Source of the DNA: Defluviitaleaceae bacterium | Lineage (GTDB): Bacteria > Bacillota > Clostridia > Lachnospirales > WRAX01 | Length of the DNA: 40,715 nt | Assembly: GCA_009780485.1 (NCBI GenBank) | Contig: WQZZ01000006.1 | Span: 1 to 40,715 of the forward strand | Direction of reading: 5' to 3' | In this document: piece by piece, positions 6,638-13,948 of the stretch | How positions within the stretch are numbered: position 1 is the stretch's first letter | Layout: every line of letters begins with the position of its first letter | Program-made: the position numbers and the translations under genes | The notes under the pieces: generated by a model | What the model saw: only the letters and a program-made list of their open reading frames with translations | The model's database searches: none | What the model was told of the DNA's origin: nothing

Positions 6638-7483
6638 TTATTCAGAATGTTGTGAAAACCAATCGTAAGCGTGCTTGCAAAATGTCTGGCTGTCCAAGTA
6701 GTAACTATTGTGAACGCCTTTTATTTCCACAAGCTTCTTTTTGCAAGTTAGCGACTGGTAATAATCATCAAAATACTTTGGTGCAAAATACCTGTCATGC
6801 AACACCTTAAAAACCAGCGTAGGCATGGTAACGCTGTTTTTTGCCGTACTGTCATTCGCTACAAACATTTCTATTAGAGTCGTCAGTAGCCCCTTTGTGC
6901 TTGTTTTCCAGATGTCTGGAAACTTCTTTCCCAGCCCTTCATAAAAGGCGTTGTCTTCTTCGTGTCTGTACCCTTCATATTTAGGTGGTTCTAAGGATAT
7001 ACGCATGTTTGGCATAATCTTCAAAATAGGACACAAAGCCTTTGCGATTGGATATGAAAAGCCATTTAGACCGCCAACTGTGTCCCTGTAGTTGATGCAA
7101 GCGAACTGAGCAAAGCTTTTAATTTTCGTGGCGGTTGTTGCGTAATATTGTGCAAGCATCCCGCCAATGCCTGTGTTTCCATACAGGTGGATATTGTCGG
7201 AGTAATTCTTCTCCACATAAGCAACAACAGCGTCCAAATCCTGCACAATAGATTTACGTGAGAATTCTTTGGGGTTGCCGCCACTTTTACCTGTGCCAGA
7301 AAAATCAAAGGCGAATATATTGACACCATATTCCGTCAAAGGTTCGTATGCAGGTTTCATCTCCAAGGTGGTGACAATTGGGGTGTGGGTTACGATTATG
7401 TTTAGGGCATCTTTACCACTTATGAAGGCATTACAAAATAGATTTGTTGTGCCTTTGGGTATTTCTATGTGATGCCAATTCAT
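6638..7483 (-). CDS. Alpha/beta-hydrolase-fold protein, nucleophile apparently lost
   Basis: A 281-residue alpha/beta hydrolase fold protein. The strand-loop FAFDFSGTGKSGG, the region DLDAVVAYVEKNY and the nucleophile-elbow position IHLYGNTGIGGMLAQYY are all recognisable, and candidate acid and histidine residues follow in LHDRYFAP and GVHNSYY. At the elbow the usual GxSxGG reads GNTGIGG: aligned on the trailing GGM, the serine position is glycine. It may use threonine, or be a non-hydrolytic member. I chose ATG 7483 (MNWHHIEI) with GGGGGTG five bases before it; a TTG at 7528 would overlap the upstream gene. It sits between the flavin reductase and iorB genes in the same direction. Substrate unknown. 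Confidence 0.75.
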   Translation of the reverse strand: MNWHHIEIPKGTTNLFCNAFISGKDALNIIVTHTPIVTTLEMKPAYEPLTEYGVNIFAFDFSGTGKSGGNPKEFSRKSIVQDLDAVVAYVEKNYSDNIHLYGNTGIGGMLAQYYATTATKIKSFAQFACINYRDTVGGLNGFSYPIAKALCPILKIMPNMRISLEPPKYEGYRHEEDNAFYEGLGKKFPDIWKTSTKGLLTTLIEMFVANDSTAKNSVTMPTLVFKVLHDRYFAPKYFDDYYQSLTCKKKLVEIKGVHNSYYLDSQTFCKHAYDWFSQHSE

Positions 7484-7511
7484 CTCCCCACCCCCTATTT
7501 TAATTTCTAAA

Positions 7512-8102
7512 TTAAATCTTTTCACCAACCCGATAATATTTCAAGACGGAATGATAGACCATTGGGTCTGTTTTGTGAATGTCAAGCACCTTAAACCACT
7601 CCCGCATAGCTTCTTGGGATTCTGTTGGAGGTGTCAAGTCTTCATCAATATGCAAGTTGACAACTTCCCCAAAGAAAGTATGGAAATCCCCGACCACATG
7701 GGTGTGGGATAACTTACATTCAAACACGCAGTGGCTTGCGTCCAGCACTGGCACAGGGATTTTATCGCCCCACGTAAAGTCGTAAGGCAAATTATCTTTT
7801 GCACCATCCACCCCAGACACAGAACCCACGTAATTAGCCAAGGAAGCCATTTCTGCGTTGCATAGATTAACAGAAAATTCACCAGTACGCTGTATATTGG
7901 CGATGGTACGCCTAGCAGTCATGCTGACAATTATGTTTTCAGGCGGACCTGGCGTGTTGCTTACGCAAGTTATGGTGCTTAGGTTCTGCGTGCCATCCTC
8001 GTTGCGAGTTCCGACAATCCATACAGGGCGTGGCGTAATTGTCCACACCACATGGTGGAAAATGCCACCAAACGGGATTGATTGCTTTTTGATGCTTTTC
8101 AT
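7512..8102 (-). CDS. Flavin reductase-like FMN-binding protein
   Basis: A 196-residue member of the flavin_Reduct family (FMN-binding split barrel). Family features are the opening PRPVWIVGTRNEDGTQNLST, reported here as PRPVWIVGT and the NLSTIT strand, then NTPGPPENIIVSM, TGEFSVNLCN and the HTHVVGDFHTFFGEVV strand. Proteins of this kind bind FMN and act as flavin reductases or as flavoproteins of unknown electron acceptor in anaerobes. Start ATG with AAAGGAGTG about ten bases upstream. It begins 26 bases after a palindromic element that ends the preceding acetyltransferase gene. Its place between iorA and iorB might mean a redox link to ferredoxin, but this is conjecture from position only. 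Confidence 0.88.
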   Translation of the reverse strand: MKSIKKQSIPFGGIFHHVVWTITPRPVWIVGTRNEDGTQNLSTITCVSNTPGPPENIIVSMTARRTIANIQRTGEFSVNLCNAEMASLANYVGSVSGVDGAKDNLPYDFTWGDKIPVPVLDASHCVFECKLSHTHVVGDFHTFFGEVVNLHIDEDLTPPTESQEAMREWFKVLDIHKTDPMVYHSVLKYYRVGEKI

Positions 8103-8127
8103 TCTCGCCCACTCCTTTTACAACGGA

Positions 8128-8242
8128 CTTGTAACGAATTTACACTGAACCAATTTATTCGGCGTGGTAGCGACAATAGTTTTTCGTAAAAAACTATGAT
8201 ACGAGCGTCGAAATAAATTGTGTGAAGTGTTTTCGTTACAAG
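8128..8242. repeat. 115-bp palindromic element (family B), copy 1
   Basis: Terminal inverted repeats CTTGTAACGAA (8128-8138) and TTCGTTACAAG (8232-8242) enclose inner arms around CAATTTATTCG and CGAAATAAATTG and a central ATAGTTTTT hairpin. A second copy, sharing TTACACTGAACCAATTTATT and GTGAAGTGTTTTCG, lies inside rnpB (17526-17642). The element ends on the acetyltransferase gene and supplies its last codon and TAA stop (8236-8241). Confidence 0.85.
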
Positions 8243-8746
8243 GCTAATGCGTACTTTGCCACAATGTCGTCCCCATCTTCTGTTTCGCCTGCTTCCACAA
8301 AGCCAGCACCTGTAAAAAGCTTGCGTGCAACTGCATTTTCAGGCTCATAGGAAAGGAATATGGAAGCCGCTTCTATTTGCGGTTTGTCATTACGAAGGTA
8401 ATTAATAAGTTCTGTCAAAGCGGTCTTTCCAAGTCCCTTGCCTTGTTGGTTTTTATCTATCATGTAATTGGACAGATAATAAAACGGCTTGTCATTGCCT
8501 TCATACTCATCTAAATCGGTGGTTCTACATTCTACCATGGCAAAGCCCACCGCCTCTTCATCGGACATGATGGCGAGGGTAATTGGCTGGTGTCCAGTTG
8601 CCACCCAAGCAACATATGCCTGTGCAATAATATGCCTGTGCAATACCAAATACGTTTGGTGCAAGAAAATTCTCTTGGCTGTCGTGCATTTCTAAATCTA
8701 TGACATCTCCGATGTTGTCCCATGTAATAGGCTGTAATGTAATCAT
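8236..8746 (-). pseudogene. Polyamine-type GNAT acetyltransferase, frameshifted by 16-bp tandem duplication
   Basis: Two overlapping frames together make one normal acetyltransferase. The N-terminal part (from ATG 8746: MITLQPITWDNIGDVI... up to VFGIAQAY) continues, after a shift, as VAWVATGHQPITLAIM and on to MIDKNQQGKGLGKTAL (acetyl-CoA motif) and FLSYEPENAVARKLF. This order resembles clostridial spermine/spermidine (diamine) acetyltransferases of the PaiA/BltD type. The break is a perfect 16-base tandem duplication at 8614-8645; removing one unit restores a single frame of about 164 residues. A shorter product could start at internal codons but would lack the N-terminal strand. The gene ends inside a palindromic element. 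It may be a recent null allele, a slip-strand phase switch, or an assembly error. Confidence 0.82.
8614..8645. repeat. 16-bp perfect tandem duplication causing frameshift
   Basis: ATATGCCTGTGCAATA occurs twice back to back (8614-8629, 8630-8645). Since 16 is not a multiple of three, one unit shifts the acetyltransferase frame. Confidence 0.95.
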
Positions 8747-8769
8747 TTCGTTTCTCCAATTAATTTATC

Positions 8770-10530
8770 TTATTTTTTAATAATTGCGTTTACGGGGCAA
8801 ACCTGCGCACAGACCGTGCAACCCACACAGCTATGGTCAATTTTTGACACCTTGCCGTCCATTGATATGGATGGGCAACCCACTTTAATACAGGCTTTGC
8901 AACCCACGCATTTGTCATTAACTTCAAATTTATCCTTGAACAGGTTTTGCCCAAACTCTTTATACTCCGCCTCGCCCATGGGCTTTAACACGCAAGGCCA
9001 GCGGGTGATGATTATGCTGGGTTCGTCACGGTTGTATGCTGCATCCAGCACCTCACGGACGGATTTAAGGTCATTGGGATTTATCACATCCACGTGTTTT
9101 GCACCAAGGGCTTTACACACGGTTGCAATGTCCATTTCGTGGGCGGGGTCGCCGTAAGCGGAACGCCCCGTGCCAGGATGCTCCTGCTGACCTGTCATGC
9201 CTGTGATGCGGTTATCCAAAATCACGCAGATTGTTTTGGAGCGGTTGTATAACACTTCAATCAAGCTGTTGATGCCCGTGTGGAAGAATGTGGAATCCCC
9301 CATAACGCCTACAACACGGGTGTCCTTTCCGCCTTGCTCCAAAGCGATTTGTGTGCCGTGGGCAGCAGAAAAGGCAGAACCCATGCAGATAACATAGTCA
9401 ATTGCGTTGAAAGGCGGGGCAAAACCAAGGGTGTAGCAACCGATATCACCAGCAACAATTGTATCCTTGCGTTTTGAAAGCTCCACGAAAAAGCCACGGT
9501 GTGGGCAACCAGAGCAAAGAACTGGCGGGCGTGGTGGCACATCTTCGGTTTTAACATCAAGTACAGGCATTGCATCACCAAAAATAGCCTTACGCAACAC
9601 GTCTGGGGTTTTTTCGCCATATGGCGGGTCGATGCTGATGCACTCATAACCATGCTTTAGCACCCAATCTTGAATATAAGGGTCGTTTTCCTCGATTATG
9701 TAAACCTTGTCGTGACCCAACTTGTAAAATTCGTGAAGTCTTGCATCTGGCAATGGATGGGTAAAGCCTAGTTTTAGGTAAGTGGCATCCTCACCAAAAA
9801 CCTCTTTAGCAAAATTCACACACATACCAGAAGCGATAACGCCGATTTTTCCGCCCTTTTCAATATGGTTCAAAGGGGTTTTTTCAGAGAAATCCTTCAA
9901 CTTCTTCATTCTTTCTTCAACTTGCACACGCAAAGCGACGGCAAAAGCTGGTATTGGCAGGTATTTACGTACATTCTTCTCGTATTGACGATGCGGCACT
10001 TCTTCACGTGGGCTTAGTGTGACGGATGATTTGCTATGTGCCACACGGGTTGTAATACGTATCATCACAGGCGTGTCAAAGTCTTCAGACAGTTGAAATG
10101 CCGCTTTCATCATGTCCAAGCACTCTTGGGAATCAGATGGCTCCAACAATGGCACTTTGGACTGCTGGGCGTAATACCTGTTGTCCTGCTCGTTTTGGGA
10201 GCTGTGCATACCAGGCTCGTCCGCTGTTACCAGCACCATGCCTGCATTTGTGCCAGTGTATGCAAATGTAAATAGAGGGTCTGCTGCCACATTCACACCC
10301 ACGTGTTTCATAGCACAAACAGAGCGGGAACCGCCCACAGCCGCACCGCAAGCTGCCTCTAAGCTTACTTTTTCATTTGGGGCCCACTCGGCATAAATCT
10401 CCTTGTACTGCAATAAATTTACCAAAATTTCTGTGCTTGGCGTTCCTGGGTATGCCGACGCAAATTTTGCACCAGCCTCCCATGCACCTCTTGCAAGGGC
10501 TTCGTTGCCCGTCATCAAAACCTTTTCCAT
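8770..10530 (-). CDS. iorA: Indolepyruvate:ferredoxin oxidoreductase, alpha subunit
   Basis: Catalytic alpha subunit of the thiamine diphosphate enzyme that oxidatively decarboxylates indolepyruvate, phenylpyruvate and related oxo acids to acyl-CoA with ferredoxin reduction. The 586 residues match IorA. The order is: pyrimidine-binding domain (GNEALARGAWEAGAKFASAYPGTPST at the start, of which GAWEAGAKFA and YPGTPSTE are the key parts), a central domain, a CPHRG motif (CSGCPHRGFF), the thiamine diphosphate domain (GDIGCYTLG, then GVMGDSTFFHTG and ILDNRITGMTGQQ), and a C-terminal two-cluster ferredoxin (CVGCKACIKVGCP and CVGCTVCAQVCP). ATG is preceded by TAGGAGG. It follows hepT by 19 bases and precedes the broken acetyltransferase gene. 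Confidence 0.96.
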   Translation of the reverse strand: MEKVLMTGNEALARGAWEAGAKFASAYPGTPSTEILVNLLQYKEIYAEWAPNEKVSLEAACGAAVGGSRSVCAMKHVGVNVAADPLFTFAYTGTNAGMVLVTADEPGMHSSQNEQDNRYYAQQSKVPLLEPSDSQECLDMMKAAFQLSEDFDTPVMIRITTRVAHSKSSVTLSPREEVPHRQYEKNVRKYLPIPAFAVALRVQVEERMKKLKDFSEKTPLNHIEKGGKIGVIASGMCVNFAKEVFGEDATYLKLGFTHPLPDARLHEFYKLGHDKVYIIEENDPYIQDWVLKHGYECISIDPPYGEKTPDVLRKAIFGDAMPVLDVKTEDVPPRPPVLCSGCPHRGFFVELSKRKDTIVAGDIGCYTLGFAPPFNAIDYVICMGSAFSAAHGTQIALEQGGKDTRVVGVMGDSTFFHTGINSLIEVLYNRSKTICVILDNRITGMTGQQEHPGTGRSAYGDPAHEMDIATVCKALGAKHVDVINPNDLKSVREVLDAAYNRDEPSIIITRWPCVLKPMGEAEYKEFGQNLFKDKFEVNDKCVGCKACIKVGCPSISMDGKVSKIDHSCVGCTVCAQVCPVNAIIKK

Positions 10531-10549
10531 TTACTGTCCTCCTAAATAT

Positions 10550-10885
10550 TTAATCTTTTAATATGTTATTTAATTGTTCTTTAAGTTGTGGTATACTTTC
10601 GTTTACTATATCCCAAATATCTTCCCAATTTATCCCTTCGTATTCGTGGGCAATAAAATTTCTCGCATCTCTTATGGGTCTCCAAGGTATTTGATTATTC
10701 TGTTCCCTCAAATCTTCCGAAAGTTTCTTGGAAAGTTCACCAATATTTTGTATTGTTTGAGTTGTTGCCCTGTTGATTATGATATTGCTAGAAAACCCTT
10801 CCAGCGTTAAATCTTTCGTAAAGCTTCCGATTTCCTCACAATATACAATCATCTTTTGGAGAATGACTTTATCCTTGTCTTTCAT
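10550..10885 (-). CDS. hepT: HepT-like ribonuclease toxin (DUF86)
   Basis: A 111-residue all-helical HEPN protein. The catalytic motif RxxxxHxY is intact as RNFIAHEY in the C-terminal half. HepT proteins are RNases neutralised by MntA-type nucleotidyltransferases that attach AMP residues near the active-site tyrosine. ATG is preceded by GGAAAGGTG and lies inside the 3' end of the mntA gene, overlapping it by 17 bases, the common order for this pair. It is transcribed with the ptb and iorA genes. Whether the toxin is active here cannot be told, but both partners look complete. Confidence 0.88.
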   Translation of the reverse strand: MKDKDKVILQKMIVYCEEIGSFTKDLTLEGFSSNIIINRATTQTIQNIGELSKKLSEDLREQNNQIPWRPIRDARNFIAHEYEGINWEDIWDIVNESIPQLKEQLNNILKD

Positions 10886-11171
10886 AAATCACCTTTCCTG
10901 TCCGTGCAACCTCTAAGTCTGTTTTGCCACCAACAACCAAACTCCTTCTGCTGATAATGTCCATATCCACATCCAAAGTGTCGTTTATTTCCCCAAATAC
11001 GCCAAAAACTCCAAAACCTCTAATATGCGACTCCACGTCAATCACCAAGTCCACATCACTATCAGGGGTGGCTGTGCCTTTGGCATAAGAACCAAACAAA
11101 ATCGCCTTGGTTACGCCATTGGCTTCAAAAACAGGGGTCAATTTTTCGGTGATTTCTTCGATTGTTAGCAT
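10869..11171 (-). CDS. mntA: MntA-like nucleotidyltransferase antitoxin
   Basis: A 100-residue minimal nucleotidyltransferase. The motif GSYAKGTATPDSDVDL holds the GSx10DxD signature, with a third acidic residue in TLDVDMDII. In MntA/HepT systems this enzyme inactivates the HepT toxin by transferring AMP to it. Start ATG with GAGGTGA five to six bases before it. It lies directly upstream of hepT, which begins inside its last codons. The segment GFGVFGVFGE looks like a small internal duplication. The pair interrupts a run of metabolic genes. Confidence 0.88.
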   Translation of the reverse strand: MLTIEEITEKLTPVFEANGVTKAILFGSYAKGTATPDSDVDLVIDVESHIRGFGVFGVFGEINDTLDVDMDIISRRSLVVGGKTDLEVARTGKVIYERQG

Positions 11172-11189
11172 AATATCACCTCGGATTAA

Positions 11190-11600
11190 TCAAATACGTT
11201 TGACGAAAAAATGCTCAGAATAGCCATCTTCTTGGTTGGTGTAACTTCCAGCTTCTGTAAATCCCGTTGCTAGGTAAAATTCCACCCCTTGAAAGTCAAA
11301 GGTATCGGCTCGCAGTGTATTTACGCCCATTTTGACGGCACGGGCTTCCGTTTCTTCAATTAATTGCTTACCAAGTCCTTTGCCACGAAAATCCGCATCA
11401 ACCCACAGCGTAGAGATGTACATAATGCGAAAGGTTGTGATAACAGCGTTTATCCCAGCAACCAATTTGTCATTTGACACAATGCCGAGTTGTACACTGC
11501 CAGAAAGGTCTTGCTTGATATAGGCATTATCAAATTGCTCCAGTCTTTCGTCAATTTCATCCACTTGCTCTCTATTAAGTTTGATTATTTGGTAATCCAT
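11190..11600 (-). CDS. GNAT-family N-acetyltransferase
   Basis: A compact 136-residue GNAT protein. Core features are the strand IMYISTLWVDADFRG followed by the acetyl-CoA loop GKGLGKQLIEETEARA and the late pair RADTFDFQGVEFYLATGF. The substrate is unknown; the short form and the FYLATGF ending are typical of free-standing acetyltransferases acting on small molecules or protein N termini. It begins two bases after the ptb stop with GGTGGA as the probable ribosome site, so it is translationally linked to ptb. Confidence 0.87.
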   Translation of the reverse strand: MDYQIIKLNREQVDEIDERLEQFDNAYIKQDLSGSVQLGIVSNDKLVAGINAVITTFRIMYISTLWVDADFRGKGLGKQLIEETEARAVKMGVNTLRADTFDFQGVEFYLATGFTEAGSYTNQEDGYSEHFFVKRI

Positions 11601-11601
11601 T

Positions 11602-12414
11602 TTATTCCACCGCCAACGCTAACGCCATGCTGGCGATTTTCTCCTCCGCTGTTGCTCCACGTGAAACAAGCACAATCGGCACTTTTGCACCAAGGACACA
11701 ACCGGCCATAACAGCCTGTCCCATGTAAATCAGCGATTTGCCAAGGATATTGCCACTAGCGATATTAGGTGCGATAAACAAATCGGTTTCCCCAGCAATT
11801 TCGCTGTTAAAACTCTTTAACTGAGCGGACTTCTTGCTAACAGCAAGGTCAAAAGCAATCGGACCTTCCACGATGCAACTACCAAACTCGCCTGCCTTTG
11901 CCCGCTCTGCCAGCTTCTGGGCGTCAATAGTTTCCTGCATTTTCTCGCTGACGGTTTCGACCGCACACAAAGCGGCAACTTTTGGTTGCTCATAACCCAC
12001 GCTTCTCAAAAACCCAAGGGCATTTTTAAGGATTTGTGCCTTCTGCTCACCATCTGGATTTGTCACCATGCCCCCGTCAGTCACAAACATCAATTTGTGG
12101 TAGTTGGGCGTTTGAAATGCCCCCAAATGGGACATAAGCCCACCCAAACCAATGCCATTTTGCTTGTCAACAACGGCTTTCAACAGCTCGCCTGTAGACA
12201 AGCCACCTTTCATTAAAACACTGCCTTTACCCTGCTTAATCAAGTCAACGGCTTCCGTGGCTGTGCCACCAAGAACATGGTTTACCCCCCATTTTTCCTG
12301 TGCAAGGCGTAGGGCTTCCATAGACAACTCGTCCGCATTGCCCGCCAGCACAATGGTGGGTTTGTTCGCCATATTTGTCATTTTTGACTCTAGTTGTGCA
12401 AAATTTTTAATCAT
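11602..12414 (-). CDS. ptb: Phosphate butyryltransferase
   Basis: Converts butyryl-CoA (or other acyl-CoA) and phosphate to acyl phosphate and CoA, feeding butyrate kinase. The 270 residues fit the phosphate acetyl/butyryltransferase family. Characteristic segments are DLIKQGKGSVLMKGGLSTG (in brief, GSVLMKGGLSTG), LMFVTDGGMVTNPD, ALCAVETVSEKM, CIVEGPIAFDLAV and DLFIAPNIASGNILGKSL. ATG is preceded by AAAGGAG, which is part of the end of the Nudix gene. The kinase partner is about 6 kb downstream on the same strand, with iorA and iorB between. This arrangement suggests that acyl-CoA made by IorAB from amino-acid-derived oxo acids is used for ATP synthesis. Exact acyl specificity is not inferable. 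Confidence 0.93.
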   Translation of the reverse strand: MIKNFAQLESKMTNMANKPTIVLAGNADELSMEALRLAQEKWGVNHVLGGTATEAVDLIKQGKGSVLMKGGLSTGELLKAVVDKQNGIGLGGLMSHLGAFQTPNYHKLMFVTDGGMVTNPDGEQKAQILKNALGFLRSVGYEQPKVAALCAVETVSEKMQETIDAQKLAERAKAGEFGSCIVEGPIAFDLAVSKKSAQLKSFNSEIAGETDLFIAPNIASGNILGKSLIYMGQAVMAGCVLGAKVPIVLVSRGATAEEKIASMALALAVE

Positions 12415-12416
12415 AT

Positions 12417-12923
12417 CTATTCTCCTTTGTTCATCTCATAATCAACGTATTTTCTCAAGGTATCTACGTGCATGGGATAAAATTTTTCTGGTGCTTCCAA
12501 CAACATTCTTTTAACTTCCGAAACAGGTGTCCACTTGTAATTTCTAGCTTCATCCGAAAAAGACAACAACTCGCCTTCTGCTTTGCAGATAAACACAAAG
12601 ACCATTATGGGATATTCGCCTTCAAGGTTTTGCGAACAAGAAAAGGGCATGAAGTTTATAACATTATAAGAGTTTGCCTGATAAACCGTGGATGAGTTCT
12701 CCCCAAATATTTCGGTTACATCAAGTCCCGTTTCTTCTTTGACCTCTCTTTTCAGCGTGTCAAATATGTTCTCAAATTCCTGTATTTTGCCTGCTGGTAT
12801 TTCCAAAAGTCCATCTTCACTCGGGTTATTCGGTTTAACTCTTGTTTGTATAAGCAAGTTTTGTTCGCCATCAATTTCTTTAACGATTATCCCGCCTACC
12901 CCAGGAATTGCAAATCTCTCCAT
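12417..12923 (-). CDS. Nudix hydrolase (ADP-ribose pyrophosphatase-like)
   Basis: A 168-residue Nudix hydrolase. The Nudix box GX5EX7REUXEEXGU is complete, running from GKIQEFE through LKREVKEETGL. Such enzymes cleave nucleoside diphosphates linked to other groups; the preceding LLEIPAG sequence is common in the ADP-ribose pyrophosphatase branch. I prefer ATG 12923 (MERFAIPG) over GTG 12932, although the upstream TGGGTG ribosome site is modest. It lies between engB and ptb, with a two-base gap to ptb, and its last codons contain the ptb ribosome site. The biological substrate is not known. Confidence 0.88.
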   Translation of the reverse strand: MERFAIPGVGGIIVKEIDGEQNLLIQTRVKPNNPSEDGLLEIPAGKIQEFENIFDTLKREVKEETGLDVTEIFGENSSTVYQANSYNVINFMPFSCSQNLEGEYPIMVFVFICKAEGELLSFSDEARNYKWTPVSEVKRMLLEAPEKFYPMHVDTLRKYVDYEMNKGE

Positions 12924-12937
12924 AAATAACACCCAAT

Positions 12938-13534
12938 CTATTCAGTTTGTGTAAAAGTTACTTTCTCAATGGCTGTCAAAAGCTCCTCTTTACCCTGCTT
13001 AGTTTCGCTAGAAAAGGGTATCATCAGCGTGGAGGTGGGTTCGCCCAATGCTTCACGGATAATTTTCACGTGTTTTGCTACTTGGCTACGCTTTAGCTTG
13101 TCCATCTTTGTCAGCACATAGACGATGGGTATTTCATAATGCTTTAACCACTCCACCATCTGCAAATCCTGTGCTGACGGCTTATGTCGAATGTCCAAAA
13201 GTTGGATAATACCCTTTAACTGCTCTCTGTCTTTTAGGTAACCCTCAATCATCTTGCCCCAGCCAGCAATTTCTTCCTTTGGACCTCTTGCAAAGCCATA
13301 TCCAGGCAAGTCCACAAAATACATCTTGCTGTCAATATCATAAAAGTTTATTGTGCGGGTTTTCCCAGGACTTTGACTAACCCTAGCCATCGCCTTGCGG
13401 TTAATCAAACTGTTTATCAAGGAAGATTTGCCCACGTTGGAACGCCCAACAAAAGCCATCTCGGGCAACTCCACCTCGGGAAATCCTGCGGGCTTAACTG
13501 CAACCGCCGCTAGGTTAACATTAATAATCTTCAT
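12938..13534 (-). CDS. engB: Ribosome biogenesis GTPase EngB (YsxC/YihA)
   Basis: TRAFAC-class GTPase that assists assembly of the large ribosomal subunit. The 198 residues match EngB. Motifs are G1 GRSNVGKSSL, G2 region SPGKTRTINFY, G3 DLPGYGFA and G4 TKMD, with the final SSETKQGKEEL corresponding to G5. ATG is preceded by AAAAGGAAG. It is the first gene of the long minus-strand block and is divergent from the IIB-like gene. In many Firmicutes engB follows lon; here no lon is seen, and ordinary metabolic genes follow. Confidence 0.95.
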   Translation of the reverse strand: MKIINVNLAAVAVKPAGFPEVELPEMAFVGRSNVGKSSLINSLINRKAMARVSQSPGKTRTINFYDIDSKMYFVDLPGYGFARGPKEEIAGWGKMIEGYLKDREQLKGIIQLLDIRHKPSAQDLQMVEWLKHYEIPIVYVLTKMDKLKRSQVAKHVKIIREALGEPTSTLMIPFSSETKQGKEELLTAIEKVTFTQTE

Positions 13535-13535
13535 C

Positions 13536-13564
13536 TTGCATATCTTCCTTTTCTATGGTATAAT
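13536..13564 (+). promoter_or_regulatory. Promoter for the IIB-like gene
   Basis: TTGCAT (13536-13541), 17 bases, TATAAT (13559-13564). It lies in the 40-base gap between divergent engB and the IIB-like gene, with a start expected near 13571. Confidence 0.75.
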
Positions 13565-13582
13565 TAAAACGAGGTGTTAAAT

Positions 13583-13897
13583 GTGACAAAAATCTTGTTT
13601 ATATCCCCTGCCCGTAAGTCACGGGAAATGCTGGTGGCTCGTGTTATGACAGAAGCCCGCAATGCTGGCATTGAGATAGAAATTAACACAGCAACGGAAA
13701 AAGAGGGCTTGGTTCGCCTTGCCAGCGACGAAGATGTGGATATGATTTTACTTTGCCCTGGCATACGCTTTTTGCTTAACGAGCCAGAAGAAGTCAAGTT
13801 GTTACGTAAAGTCCCGATAATTATAGTGCCTAGTGACGTTTTTGGGAGCTTGGATGCGCCCAGCCTACTCCACACAATTCGCTCCATATTGATATAG
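13583..13897 (+). CDS. PTS EIIB (cellobiose-type)-like protein lacking the phosphocysteine
   Basis: A 104-residue protein with the layout of PTS lactose/cellobiose IIB proteins: an opening strand ILFIS, a helix EMLVARVMTEARNAG, the strand IEIEINTA, and VDMILLCPGIRFLL as the third strand. In true IIB proteins the first loop is CxxGMST-like with the phosphorylated cysteine; here it reads SPARKSREM, with no cysteine, so it cannot carry phosphate in the usual way. A later Cys in LLCPG is at the position that is normally G. I chose GTG 13583 because GAGGTG stands six bases before it; the earlier GTG at 13574 overlaps that site. It has its own promoter and terminator. It may be a regulatory or repurposed IIB. 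Confidence 0.7.
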   Translation: MTKILFISPARKSREMLVARVMTEARNAGIEIEINTATEKEGLVRLASDEDVDMILLCPGIRFLLNEPEEVKLLRKVPIIIVPSDVFGSLDAPSLLHTIRSILI

Positions 13898-13920
13898 ATT
13901 TAACAAATATAAGCAAGAAA

Positions 13921-13948
13921 AAGGGGTGCGGAAATACACCCCTTTTTT
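13921..13948. terminator. Rho-independent terminator, bidirectional
   Basis: AAGGGGTG (13921-13928) pairs with CACCCCTT (13937-13944), followed by TTTT on the plus strand and an equally good T run on the minus strand. It ends both the IIB-like gene and the convergent gpsA unit. Confidence 0.9.

Noticed and set aside
8236-8664. Complete 142-residue acetyltransferase starting at 8664
   Set aside because: Its first residues come from the duplicated 16-base unit read in a shifted frame; the natural N terminus lies in the other frame from 8746.
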